Part shown: piece after piece, positions 53,674-64,000 of the stretch
Layout: every line of letters begins with the position of its first letter
Position numbering within the stretch: the stretch's first letter is position 1
Assembly: GCA_963210315.1 (NCBI GenBank)
Contig: OY723288.1
Span: 1,612,001 to 1,676,000, forward strand
Direction: 5' to 3'
DNA from: Rhynchopus euleeides
Lineage: Eukaryota > Euglenozoa > Diplonemea > Diplonemida > Diplonemidae
Length of the DNA stretch: 64,000 nucleotides
The notes under the pieces: model-generated
The model's input: the letters and a program-made list of their open reading frames with translations, nothing else
Database searches by the model: none
What the model was told of the DNA's origin: nothing
Program-made: the position numbers and the translations under genes

Positions 53674-56600
53674 ATGGACAGAGGCGGGGCTCTCTGGGCC
53701 CGGCAGCCCTGCGGTGACAGCTCCGCTCCAGAGCAGTTCCCCAGCGATGGGACGATTCTCAGCAGGCATGCAGCCGCCACCGCGGGACACCCTTCGGTAG
53801 CTGCTGCACGGAGGGGCGGGAGGAACGTGCCGGGAACACCGGGGGGTGTGGCGTGGGAGGGGGCAAAGTCCTCCCCGGTGCCCCAGGTGGGTGGGTGGTC
53901 GGAGTACTCTGTGGAGAAGAACCATCAGGTGCAGGAGTGGATTGTGGAGACGTCGGCGGATGGCAGCTCCAACGGGTTGACCCACAAAGGCGCTCCGAAT
54001 TCGGGATATGGGGTGCATGACACGCGCAGCGGGTCCGGGAGGAGCTCGCAAAGGAGTGGGATGCGGGTCGCCCACAACACACCTGTCATCTCCCTCCACT
54101 CCGTGTTGAACGACATGGAGAACGACATTCTCGACCTCCGAGCAGTTGCCCCTCTCAGTTCGATCGACTTCGCTGTGCGCGAGAGAGGCAGGGGAACCCC
54201 CTCCCCCAACGACCCTGTCACCATGCAGCTGGGGTGTGCCCGCTGCCATCGGAGCGGGGGCCACTGCGCGTCGCACCGCGCCCACCCCCCCCACCCTGCC
54301 TCCGCCCTCCCAACCGACTTCTCCTCCACAGGCTCAGGCGTTGTCACAACGCAGCCGCCGGCACCATCTGTCGCATCGCAGCCCGCCACACCGAGGGGGA
54401 CACCTAAGGCACACCCCGCCCCTGCCCCTCCGCAGGCCGCTAACACCGCACCCCCCACCGCACCCGCCTCGGGGACTGCTGCGTTTGGCCACCGCCAGCA
54501 ATTCCCTTCGTCGGGCAGCCTCCCTGCCGTCGGTGGCCCACCCCTCTCTGCGGTGTATGACTTCCAGGCTGGCGGTGCCGTGTCAGCCCCTGCACTGTTG
54601 GGTGGGGGGGGTGGTGGTGGTGGTGGTGGTGGCCACGCTGTAGGCAAGGCAGATCAGTGGGATCACCACCAGTGGGATGCAGCCCTGCGGGAGCGTGACG
54701 GGCTGATCCGGGGGCTGGAGGAGGATGTGGAGGAGCTCCGGAGGCAGCTGATGCGGGAGGCGGATCGGAAGAGGGATGAGATGGACGAGATGTTGGAGAA
54801 GATGCAGAAGCAGCACGACGTTACCCAGGAGTATAAGCAGGCGCTGGTGTCGGAGAACGAGCGGAAGACGGAGGAGATCCGCTTGCAGATCGAGAAGGAG
54901 TATGAGGAGCGATACCGCAGCGAGCTGGCCCTGCTCCTCCGCCTGCAGAGCGAGAAGGAAGCGGAGTCTATCCTCCACCAGGAGGAGTTCCGGCGAGAGG
55001 CGCGTGACAGCGTCGCTCTCCTGATCAAGAAGCAGCAGGATACGCTGTTGGCGCAGCTGGAGGAGGACCGGCGTGTCCTGCAGGCCGAGCAGAAGATGCA
55101 TAAAACTGCGGAGCAGAACCTGCAGCTTCGCGTTGCGGCTTCGGAGGAGGCGGAGCGTGCCTTTCTGGAGCGTCGGGGTGAGGTGGAGGCTGATCTGGCG
55201 AGCCGCGAGGAGGCGCTGAAGGTGTATTCCGAAAAGCTCGACTGTGACAACGATGAGGTCCGCCGGAAGCAGCGCGAGTTTGCGGCGCAGCAGAGGGATT
55301 ATGAGGAGTCGTTGACGATCCTCAAGGAGAAGACGGCGCAGCTGAGCGGCGTGTCGCAGCGGGTCAGCGAGAGGGAGGCGGAGGTGCGTGCGGCTGAGGA
55401 GAAGGCGGTTGCAAAGCGGGGTGCCATCGAGGAGGCTGCGAAGCGTATTGAGGAGCGCGACGCGGCGCTGGACCTGCTGGCGGCGCAGCTGGTGGAGAAG
55501 GAGGAGAGCGTGGTGCAGGCGTCGCGGGAGCTGACGGCGCTGCAGCAGCAGCTGGAGGAGCGGCGCACCGACGCGCATGAGGGGGGCCTGCGCAACGCGC
55601 AGCGCGAGGAGCAGCTGGCTGCGGAGCGGGCCCGGCATGAGGAGGCGATGCGGGCGGGGCTCCAGCGGCTGACAGACCAGCACCTCGAGGATGAGAAGCA
55701 CATCGAGACGGCGAAGGCGGCTGTCCAGAGGTATGCGCCACAAACAGGCAAAAGGAGAGCGGGTGGTGGCCACCACCCCCGCTCCCTCACGGCAGCGTGG
55801 GGGGGTGGCCCCGGTGCTTCGCCTGTGGGGGTGGTTACTTTTGGACCGGAGATTGAGATTGTCACACCGCATAATGTCACCACCACCGCCCTGTATGCAG
55901 CCTCCGCGAGGGTGCCCAGAAGGAGGCGGATGCTGTGCGTGCTGCGCTGGCGAAGCAGCACAGCCTCAACGAGGAGGAGGGGACGCGCCTGATGGCCCTG
56001 CTGCAGCAGGTGGAGGCGGCGCGGCGTGACATTGGGGAGCGCATCGAGAAGCGCGAGTTTGCGCTGTTCGAGGAGGTGCGGGTGCACGAGGCCGCGCTGG
56101 TGGGGCGCGAGGAGAAGCTCGCAGAGCGGGAGGCCGCCCTCCAGCGCGACGCAGCCGCGCAGGAGGCACGCCTGCACGAGGTGGACGCCATCATCTCCGC
56201 CAAGGAGGAGTCCGCCCTCTCCGAGGTCCGCGCCCAGGCGGGCAGCCTCTCCCAGCGCGAGGAGGCCCTCTCCCAACACCTCCAGTCCCACGAGCACTCC
56301 CTCCGCGCCCTCCACGAGCGCTCGGAGCGCGTCACCCGCAAAGAGCTGGAAATCGCCTCCGCCGCACAGAAGCTGGAGCAGGCACGCAGCGAGACGGACC
56401 GCATCTCCGAGAAGGTGCTGCAGGTGGAGAGGGATGTTGCGGGACGGGAGAAGACTATTGGGGATAAGGCCCGCTACCTGGCGGAGCAGGAGGAGTCACT
56501 CAAGGAGCGCAGCGACGCCCTCACCGGGGCACAGCACCAGCAGGCAAGCCTCTCCGCCGAATCCGAAAGCCTCCGGGAGCGCACCGCCTCCGCGGAGCAG

Positions 56601-59600
56601 GCGCTGCTGCAACGCGAGATGGACCTCAAGGAGCGCGACGCAACCCTCGCCGACACCCTGCAGGCCTGCAGCGAGCAGAGCGCCGCCCTCGACACACGCG
56701 CCTCCGAGCTGGCCACCCTGGAGCAGGACGCCACGACACGCCTGCAGAAGGCTGAGGAGCTGTACTCCGAAGTCCTCCGCAAGGAGGAGAGCCTCGCGCA
56801 GCAGGAGGCGGAGCTGAAGCGCCTCGCCGGCAGCAGCCCCGCAGGGGCTCCGCCCGCAGACCCGCCGTCGTTCGGCTCGCAGAGCATGCCCTCCACCGCG
56901 GCGCACGACACGGCGGGGCAGCATGGGTATTCCTCCTCCTCCTCTGCCACGCTGATCTGCCTCCACTGCAAGGAGAAGCTGGCAGGGGGTGCCCTGCGTG
57001 TGGCGCGGTGCGGCAACAAGGTGTGCCTCAACGTGGTGACCTCGCCGAGGCACGGCTCCCTCTGCCACGCCTGCGAGTCGGAGGGTGTGGTGATCCGGGG
57101 GGAGGGCAGCGCTGCAGACAGCGTCGAGATGGATGACGCGGCGGAGCAGGGCATCACCGCCTTGAAGGTCCCCCTCCTCTACCGCAGCGGGTTCAGCGAC
57201 AACACGGATGACCAAGACGATGCGATGGACTTCCACGCGCAGCATTCGGGGCTCACATCACGGAGAGCCACCGTGCCTGTCGCGCCTGCCCTCCACACCT
57301 CCTGGAACTCCGCGATGATCTCCAACAACAGCCTGGCCGACACATCGGGGAAGCTAACCTCGCTATCCCCCTCGCCCCCTCTGTCGGACCCCACATATGG
57401 CGCAACGTTTGCCTCTCAGGCAAATCGCACCTTTGAGGACCTCCTGAAGTGGCTGGCCTCGACGGAGGAACGCTCGCGCCACCACCTCGCCCAGGTCATG
57501 GAGGAGAACTGGATCCTGATGATGAGCGACGTGCAGCACTCCATCATGGTTGAGAACGACGTCGCGACGAAGCTTGCGAACACCGTCGCCAGCCAGGCCC
57601 CTGGGAGAACGCTTCTGCAGCCCCATGCTTCCTTCTCCCTCAGCAGCTCGCCTGTGGGTGCCTTCTCGCTGCCCCCACGCAGCGTGTCTCCTCTCGCGGT
57701 GGACGGCCTGCCTCTGATGCCACAGCCCTCCGAAGGCCCACGCTCCGTGCTCTCAGGAGATGCCACGCGCCAGCCAGGCTCCACCCCCGGCGCGGGCCCC
57801 CCCCTGGGGAGGCAGATGAGCTATTCGCAGCGCTCCGCCGCCTCCTCCCCGAGCCCCGTGGACCTCTCCCTCCTCCCGGGGCAGATGTCGGTGCTGTCGA
57901 GCAGCATCAACTCCCCTCTGACAAACCCGCAGACCCCGATGTATACTCACGAGTTCCCCTCCCTGATGGATGCGCTTTGGAGCGCAAGGGATGATATGTC
58001 CGCCTTCGAGGATGCCTGGGGTAAGCTGAAGAACAGCGTGCAGCGTGACACAACGTATGCTGCAAGGCTGGGTTTCAAGCTCAACACGGAGCTGAAGGAT
58101 GTCCGCCTGCAGCTGGAGGATCACCGCGATCTCCTGGGGAGGATGGAGGAGGAGCACGGGAGTCTGCAGCATAAGATCTCGGAGCTGAGCAGCGAGAAGC
58201 GTCACATCGAGCTGCAGTACGACTATGCAGCAGAGCAGATCCGGCAGGACGCGGAGGACGTGAAGGAGTGCAAGACGCAGCTCGACGAGATGAAGACGAA
58301 CAGCCACTGGAGGGAGCGGGAGCTGCTGACGGTGATGCGTGACAACCGGAGGCTCGAGGAGGAGATCAAGTCCACCCAGCGGGGCCACGTCGTGTCGCGC
58401 TCCGCCCTCCTCGCTTTCGCTGGGTATGTTGCCGGGGGGGGGGGGGGGATGGGGGGCTGCCTGTGTTCAACAAGAGGGAGGGAGCTAGAGCTGTTGTTTA
58501 GAGCCTGTGCGGAGTCGCAAGCCAACCCAAGTGGTATCCAAAGGTGCTGTGTGTTGCTCTGGGGGGGGGGTGGGGGTGGGTGGAGGTGGAGGTGAGAGGG
58601 GGGGGGGTGGCGCCTCGTGCAAATCCTTACCCCCCCTGCAGGATCTGGCACGGCACCTGCATCATGCGGGTGGCGATGTCGAGGCTGCGTTGCCATGCGG
58701 AGTCCCGCCTGCACAAGAGGTGCAGGCGGCAGATGGAAATCTGCAGGAAGGCTGCGCTCGGCAGGCTGGGGAACGCGCAGCTGCTGATCATCGCGAAGTA
58801 CTACCAGCTGTTGCTGCGGCGGCCTCAGCGCAACCGCAGGGTGACCCTGCTTGTGTGGCAGTCCGCGAGGCAGCATCTGTCGCAGCGGTTCCGCGTGTGG
58901 AGCCACTTTATCGAGCGTAGATTGTATGTATCATGGCGTTCGGCAACATGTCGTCTGAGGGGGTGAGGGGGTTTTTATTGCACTACGCGCTTGTGTTGAC
59001 AGTCTCGCATTCCTCCGCTTCCAAGTCCGGAGTCAGCCAGTTGGCCATGGCGAAGCGAAGCCGCTCCTCGTGGCGAACCGAGGAGATCCGGTCTTCCTTC
59101 CACAGAGGCAGGCCCGACTGTTTCAGGGCTTTCTGCAGAGCCTCCGAGCGGATGGGCAGCAGTGCGGCCGCCTTCTTCACTGCCTCAACTTGCCTCAGGA
59201 GCTTTAAAGCCGCGGGGCGGCGATCACTGCCCTTTACCATGTTGAGGCGCACAAAGCTTTTCACCAAGGTGGGCCTTGGTGCGCTTCGTCCTGACGGAGC
59301 ACAGCTCCATCATGCCTCCAGCGCAGCCTTCTCAGAGATGGTGCCATCCTGGCACTCGACGTCGTAGTCCACGAAAATCTGGACAACGCCACATGGCTGT
59401 GGGGTGGGCGGGGAGCTTCGCTGGGGGGGGTCAGGGCGGTCTCCTCGGGCCTGCTTCTCTTTGTCGGAGTCCCTGTTGTCGACTCGACAATGTGCGGGAG
59501 GCTGTCCACTCAACGAGTTGAGGCCCTGCCTCGCCGGCATTTAAATTTAGTTTAGTTTGCCCCCACCCCCTCACACCCGCACAGCCTGCAAGAGCGCCAC

Positions 59601-59756
59601 AACCAGCAGACGAGGCTCGTCGAGCAGCTCCGCTCCATGAGGCGCCTTAGGCGAGCAAACATGTTCGCCGACCGTTTCGATGACAGCGGGAAAGACTTTC
59701 TGATCGGTGGCTCGCAGACACCTGACATGTCCCCGAGAACGGGCGGGCTGAGCTAG
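53674..59756 (+). CDS. Large coiled-coil protein with a Cys-rich zinc-binding-like module, four exons
   Basis: Exons 53674-55730, 55901-58423, 58642-58923 and 59585-59756 join in frame to 1677 residues. The N-terminal 320 residues are Pro/Ser/Ala-rich. About 335-680 and 690-1000 are long heptad coiled coils (for example EEDVEELRRQLMREADRKRD, LREGAQKEADAVRAALAKQH). A module near 1036-1075 has CLHC, ARCGNKVC and CHAC, a likely zinc ribbon. A Ser/Pro-rich stretch follows, then coils near 1380-1520. A basic Arg-rich helical region in exon 3 (RLRCHAESRLHKRCRRQM) resembles IQ/SFI1-like Trp/Arg helices seen in centrosomal proteins. It ends SQTPDMSPRTGGLS. Donors are GTATGC, GTATGT and GTATGT. If intron 3 is not removed the protein ends at 58966. 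A centrosome or cytoskeleton role is inferred. Confidence 0.75.
55731..55900 (+). other. Intron 1 of the coiled-coil gene
   Basis: It runs GTATGC to CTGTATGCAG. It joins KAAVQ-S to LREGAQKEAD so the coiled coil continues without break. Confidence 0.8.
58424..58641 (+). other. Intron 2 of the coiled-coil gene
   Basis: It begins GTATGT, contains long G-runs (58435-58448, 58561-58570, 58598-58607) and ends CCCCCCTGCAG. Confidence 0.75.
58924..59584 (+). other. Intron 3 of the coiled-coil gene
   Basis: It begins GTATGT and ends CACACCCGCACAG. At 661 bp it is the longest intron here. Exon 4 opens in phase with LQERHNQQTRLVEQLRSMRR, helical and basic like exon 3, which supports the junction. An antisense frame lies inside. 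Confidence 0.65.
58983..59321 (-). CDS. Possible small antisense gene within an intron
   Basis: A - strand frame reads from about 59321 to 58983, including LVKSFVRLNMVKGSDRRPAA, LLRQVEAVKKAAALLPIRSE and LAMANW-type sequence (RLRFAMANWLTPDLEAEECE). Composition is like a soluble helical protein rather than a GC shadow. A second - strand frame at 59310-59540 (ending QIFVDYDVECQDGTISEKAA) could be its upstream exon. No family is recognised. It may be a nested gene or an inserted fragment. Confidence 0.35.
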
Positions 59757-61829
59757 CCTCTGGAAATAGTAGATTGGGAGTAGGGTGGTGGATATCCCCT
59801 CTCTGTGCGACACTACTATGTGTCAATGCCAAGGAGCAGAGCCTGCAGCAGCAGCAGCAGCAGCAGCAGGGCGACACCCCCTCTTCTGTTCGTTCGTAGA
59901 GCCGACTCACTTCTTCTTCATCAGGCTCGAGCCGCATGGAAACAAAAACCCCCCTCCCCCCACCCCCACATGATGTTCGCACCGCAACGCGCTGTCAAGA
60001 AGCGAAACAAGCATAATCCCAAACACCCTGCCTCGAGGGTGAAATCTCCCCACTGCCTAAAGCCTTAGATGGTGTGATTGAACCTCTCCCCCTTGCCCCC
60101 CCTCGGGCATTATTTAGAAGGGTGGGGTGTCTGCGGCGTGGCGTAGCGTGTGGGGTGTCGAGAGGGATGCCATATAGGTGCGCCACCCGCCCTTGGGTCA
60201 GATATTTAGATTTTGTCAAAAAAAGCCACAGGGGGGGTTGTGGGGGGTGGGGGTGGGGTGGGGGTGGGAGGGCACTTCGGGCCCCTTCCCGCCGCCACGC
60301 TGGGGAGTCAGAGTGAGTTGTGTGCCAGATATGCAGGTGTCGCCTGTTGCCTCACCTCCGCCCCTTCCCCATGCCCCCTTTTTTGAGGGGCGGTTCTCGC
60401 GATCGACGAATGCCCGTTATGCTCTTCTCCCGCCTCGCCCCGCCACTCCCCCCCCCCCCCCACTTTCTGAACTTGTTTTGCAGGCAAAACACAGTTTTGC
60501 ATATGTTCCTTTGTTCCTTCTTCTCGCTGGTCCTGTAGATTACACGATGAACCCAACGAAAGGCCGGTGTGGCGTCCCCCCTCCTCCTCCCCCCCCCCTC
60601 CCTGTCATACTTGCGCAAAGGAACGACCCCCTCCCCACCCTTCAAGCCACCTGTGCTTCTCTGCCTCACCACCCACTGCCCTGTGCCCTGTGCCTTGGCC
60701 TCTTCTGGTGGACAGAGGGCATAGGTCGTATGGAGGGGCTGCGTGCCTTATACGTTGAACCCAGGGCCCCTTTTGCGGAGTCCTTGCGGTGCGAAAGGCG
60801 GAGATAATCAGGCGAGGCAAGCAGCGGGGGGTGGGTGTGCAGGGATCAGTAGTACGCGTATCGATTGCTGTACATGTCTTCGGGGGGTAGCGGAGGGGCT
60901 GTGTTCTGTGTCACAAAGAGCTGTGTTAGGGGGGCTTGTGGTGTGGCATGTGGTAGTGTACGTCCACACCTGTTGTGCGTAAAATCGGCAAACTATCATT
61001 CTGTTCTGGTTGTCGTGCTCAGCACACCCTCCCTCGTTTTGTAAGTTAGGCGTGTCGGGGAACCGCAAAAAACCCATCGCGAGAGCAGCAAATCTACGGT
61101 AGAGGAGTTGTCGAGGAGAGAGAGAGAGAGAGATGCAGCTTCTGGAGTTCCACTTTGATCTGCCCTTCCCCATGTCGCTCGCCAAACAAAAACAATCCAC
61201 ATTGCTTCACGCGTCGGCGGGTGGTCGTTGATACCAAAAAATCAGGCACTCGTTTGATTTCCCCCGTCATACGCGCAGAAGGAGTGAAACCCAAAAGGGG
61301 GGGGGGGGGTTCCCGCAAAGCCCACACCAACAGCGTATATTACTGCTGCTGCTGTTAAAAAGCTCGTAGTTGCCAGGCTTGCACCAAATCCCCCCAAACA
61401 CCACAACTGCAAATACCACCCATCCCTACCAAAACAGGAGCCGGCAGGTCGTGGTGCCAGGCAGGGAGGGGGGGGGGGGGTGGGTGTGTGCGGGTGTCGG
61501 CGGGGGGGTATCTTGTTGTCCCCGCCCCCCCCCCCCCCCTCACCCACACCCACAAACACACCCTCCCCCCACCCCCACCCACCAACGACCCCTTCTCCCT
61601 CCTCCCCCCCTTCCCCCTCCACCCTGTAGGCAGACTTGTTGGTCGACGTCGACAGGGGGTGTGGGGTGGCGGGCAGTTGATTGCATTAATCACCCCACCC
61701 CTTCCCCCTTTCCCCCCACCCCCCACCCCTTCCATATCGAGGGTTGTAGATTTGACCCACGGCGCTGGGTAGAGTAGAGGTGGGTGGAGGAGGTGGAGGA
61801 AGGAGGGACGTGTGCTGCAGAGCTTGAAG
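59757..61829. other. Intergenic region with an rRNA-like fragment
   Basis: Two kilobases without a supported gene. A CAG repeat lies at 59846-59869. G- and C-runs occur at about 60231-60270, 60450-60461, 61300-61309, 61470-61480 and 61526-61539. Confidence 0.5.
61327..61372 (+). rRNA. Fragment resembling the 18S rRNA V4 region
   Basis: The sequence contains CAGCGTATATTACTGCTGCT and GCTGTTAAAAAGCTCGTAGT, the order found in small-subunit rRNA before the universal TTAAAAAGCTCGTAGTTG. Flanks do not look like rRNA, so this is an isolated scrap of about 46 bases, not a gene. The match is recalled from general knowledge of rRNA and was not searched. Confidence 0.6.
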
Positions 61830-64000
61830 ATGTCAAGCGACCCGTCAGGCGAATCCGGTCAGCCCCCGGTGCCTCTGAATGCCCCGCAGGGGAGGAAGGA
61901 GTGCGGTGGGGGGGGCCAGGGGGGTTCGACCTCAGCGCCGAGCACCTCTGCTAGCCAATCAGATGCGCCCTCGCGCGGCTCCGGTGCGAATCGTGATGGC
62001 GCTGCCAGCCCTGTGAGCGGTGGTCGGAAGAACTGGGGGCACGTCCCGGTGGAACGCCGCGAATTCCCGCTCGAAAAAGGTGGGTGGAAGGGTGGGAAGT
62101 TCGGCGGGAAGATGTCGGGCCGACACAACAACAACAGCAACAACAACAACAACAACAGCAGCAGCAGCAGCAGCAACAACAACAGCGGCGGTGGGAAGGG
62201 CGGGTTCGGTGGTCACCACCACCACCACCACCACCATCATCACCACCACCACCATCACCACCACAGCCATGGCGGCCCGAAGGGGCACCACCCGCCTTCC
62301 ATTTCCCCTGTGCATGGGGGCGGGGATCGTGGTGGCGGCTGGGGCGGGAGTGGCGGCGGAGGGGGTGGCGGCGGCGGCGGTGGGAAGAGCCACAAGGCGC
62401 AGCGCGGCGGGAAGGGCGACGCCGCGGCGCACGGCAGCCACGGCCACCACCACCACCACAACCACAACCACCAGCAGCAGCACCGCGAGCCCGGCAAAGG
62501 CGATGGGGGCTGGGGAGACCGGGGGCAGCAGCAGCCGCCGCAGCAGCAGCAGCAGCAGCAGCAGGGTGGCCCGTGGCCTCTGCAGGAAATGCCTGCGCCC
62601 TCCACGCCCTGGATGGAGGGTGGGGACGCGTGGGGCGATGCTGGCACGAAGGGCGACGCCAGGCGCAAGGGGCAGGGCGAGCACAGCGGGGACCGCGACC
62701 TCTATGCTCACCCGCGGGAGTCGGCGATGCCCCACCGTGCGGGGGGGCCTGCTGGGGGCGCGCCCGTCAGCTTCGGCGCCCCTCCGGGTGGGAAGGGCGA
62801 GGTGCGCCTGCCCCCCAACGCGCCGGGGGCTGCGAGCAATCCGCAGAACAAGGTGTGCCATCAGTTCACCCACATCGGGCGGTGCAGCCGAGGCACGCGG
62901 TGCCGCTTCTCCCACGAGCAGCAGCAGCAGCAGGCCCCGCAGCAACAAGCAAGGGAGGCTCCGGCGCACAACGCCACCGCCTTCGGAGGGCTGAAGGATA
63001 TGGGGAGGGGTGGTGGCAGCATCGTGCCGGCGCGGGCGCCGGAGTCGACGCCGAGCAACAGCTCGTCCGCAGTGGGGGGTGACAGCAGCGGTGTGCAGTC
63101 GGTGATGATCGGGAGTGGCGGGGGTGCCATTGTGCCGGCGCATCTCGTGAAGCAGGAGCAGCAGCAGGGCGGTGGGGGCAGCGTGCGCCTGGCGCAGGTG
63201 CCGCAGGGCGAGGTGGCGTCGCTGCAGGCGCCCCCGCTGCAGATCATCCAGCAGCCCGGGGGTGTGCAGCAGAATGTGCAGGTGGTGCAGGCTCCTGGTG
63301 GGCAGCAGGCAGCAGTGGTGGCTTCCGCTCCGTCTGCAAAGCCTGCTGCCCCGGCGGCGGCTGTCCAGCCGGGGTTTTCGCAGCAGCAGCAGCAGCCGCG
63401 TTCGCAGCCGCAGCAGCAGCAGCAGCAGCAGACGCAGCAGCAATCGCAGCAGCAGCAGCCTGTGACGATGATGCTGATGCAGCCCCAGCCAGGCCAGCCG
63501 CCCCCACCGCCCGGCACAGCCTACGCGGTTCCCGTGAAGCTGATTAGCTCGTCAATGGCACAAGAGTATGCCCCTGCGAGTGACCCGTGGCAACACACCC
63601 TCTCCCACAGTGGTAAGACGGTGCAGCGCTTCGCGGTTGTGCAGCAGCCGAACAGGCCACGTGCTGCAAGGCCTGCGCCTCAGACGATCTTCCAGCAGCA
63701 GCCTGTGTTGGTGCAGGGGGGCACCGGGGGGCAGGCGCAGGTGGTGTACGTGCAGCCTGGGCAGGGTGGCGGACAGCAGGGGTCGAGCCAGCCGCAGCAG
63801 CAGAGCCAACAGCAGCAGCCGCAGCAGGAGCAGCAGCAGCAGCAGTCGCAGGCACAGTCCCAGCCGGCACAGCAGCAGCAGTCGTACCAGCTGAGGCAGG
63901 CCCCGCAGCAGCCGTCCCAGGTTCAGCTGCAGCCCCAGCAGCAGCAGGGGCAGCCGCAGCAACAGCAGCAGCAGTCGCAACCCCAGCCGCAGCCGCAGCA
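61830..64000 (+). CDS. Gln/His/Gly-rich protein with a CCCH zinc finger (3' end outside the window)
   Basis: The frame from ATG 61830 (MSSDPSGESGQPPVPLNAPQ) stays open to the window edge, over 723 codons. Features in order: Ser/Gly-rich start; GGWKGGKFGGK; poly-Asn/Ser; an 18-residue His run with Gly-rich flanks; His/Gln and poly-Gln tracts; then one CCCH finger near residues 345-366, C-x8-C-x5-C-x3-H (VCHQFTHIGRCSRGTRCRFS followed by His). A long Gln/Pro/Val-rich part with many poly-Gln runs follows. CCCH fingers of this spacing usually bind RNA; low-complexity tracts suggest condensate or granule behaviour. The antisense strand is also open for 494 codons but only as Leu-rich mirror of the Gln codons. 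Position 61820 ends an acceptor-like GTGCTGCAG before the start. Confidence 0.8.
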   Translation, partial: MSSDPSGESGQPPVPLNAPQGRKECGGGGQGGSTSAPSTSASQSDAPSRGSGANRDGAASPVSGGRKNWGHVPVERREFPLEKGGWKGGKFGGKMSGRHNNNSNNNNNNSSSSSSNNNSGGGKGGFGGHHHHHHHHHHHHHHHHHSHGGPKGHHPPSISPVHGGGDRGGGWGGSGGGGGGGGGGGKSHKAQRGGKGDAAAHGSHGHHHHHNHNHQQQHREPGKGDGGWGDRGQQQPPQQQQQQQQGGPWPLQEMPAPSTPWMEGGDAWGDAGTKGDARRKGQGEHSGDRDLYAHPRESAMPHRAGGPAGGAPVSFGAPPGGKGEVRLPPNAPGAASNPQNKVCHQFTHIGRCSRGTRCRFSHEQQQQQAPQQQAREAPAHNATAFGGLKDMGRGGGSIVPARAPESTPSNSSSAVGGDSSGVQSVMIGSGGGAIVPAHLVKQEQQQGGGGSVRLAQVPQGEVASLQAPPLQIIQQPGGVQQNVQVVQAPGGQQAAVVASAPSAKPAAPAAAVQPGFSQQQQQPRSQPQQQQQQQTQQQSQQQQPVTMMLMQPQPGQPPPPPGTAYAVPVKLISSSMAQEYAPASDPWQHTLSHSGKTVQRFAVVQQPNRPRAARPAPQTIFQQQPVLVQGGTGGQAQVVYVQPGQGGGQQGSSQPQQQSQQQQPQQEQQQQQSQAQSQPAQQQQSYQLRQAPQQPSQVQLQPQQQQGQPQQQQQQSQPQPQPQ

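Noticed and set aside
54583-55872. 429-codon - strand frame antisense to the coiled-coil gene
   Set aside because: It is a Leu/Arg/Gln-rich shadow of a GAG/CAG-rich coiled-coil coding sequence, with no domain.
61959-63443. 494-codon - strand frame rich in Leu
   Set aside because: It mirrors the CAG (Gln) and CAC (His) codons of the + strand CCCH gene; reverse complements of CAG give CTG (Leu).

Overview
This is eukaryotic nuclear DNA, GC-rich with frequent poly-C/poly-G runs. Ten introns can be placed in frame in five genes. Every one starts GTATG and ends in CAG, often after a C-rich tract. All thirteen host genes I can support lie on the + strand, and only the transposase of one mobile element is on the - strand. 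A 46-base stretch at 61327-61372 reads like the V4 region of an 18S rRNA and has a GCTGCTGTTAAAA signature I associate with Euglenozoa. One-directional genes, some introns and that rRNA scrap suggest a diplonemid-like euglenozoan. This is an inference, not an identification.

Layout. At 1-5.4 kb two near-identical ubiquitin-like/WD40 genes stand in tandem, followed by a RhaM-like (rhamnose mutarotase family) gene. The 5' block of the RhaM-like gene, including its first codons, is also present in front of both WD40 genes. At 6.7-15.2 kb come a kinesin with a C-terminal motor (three exons), a secreted AA10 lytic polysaccharide monooxygenase with two cysteine-rich carbohydrate-binding-like modules, and a four-exon unknown membrane protein. 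A 2.3-kb element with about 390-bp terminal inverted repeats fills 16.8-19.1 kb. At 20-29.8 kb are a coiled-coil protein, a gene with two RidA domains fused in one chain, a ubiquitin-like protein and a single-domain RidA. Between them lie a GC hairpin array, a 720-bp palindrome and a 2.5-kb AT-rich element.

30-53 kb is a transposon-dense block. Two hAT-like non-autonomous elements have perfect 8-bp target duplications. One element is built of GTCGA-rich inverted arms. Five copies of a 109-bp MITE each have perfect 3-bp target duplications. Their probable parent, 34514-45195, has matching ends and the same kind of 3-bp duplication. It carries a single long open frame joining a ubiquitin-specific-protease-like domain to a DDE transposase domain, and a 4.9-kb array of 41-bp G-rich repeats. 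The same duplicated host site holds the large element in one copy and the 109-bp MITE in the other. This element is the most interesting thing in the window.

From 53.6 kb host genes resume: a 1677-residue four-exon coiled-coil protein, a gene-poor stretch containing the rRNA fragment, and a long Gln/His/Gly-rich CCCH zinc-finger protein that runs off the right edge. The host genes show no single pathway; RidA enzymes, RhaM and LPMO are metabolic, while kinesin and the two coiled-coil proteins look cytoskeletal.
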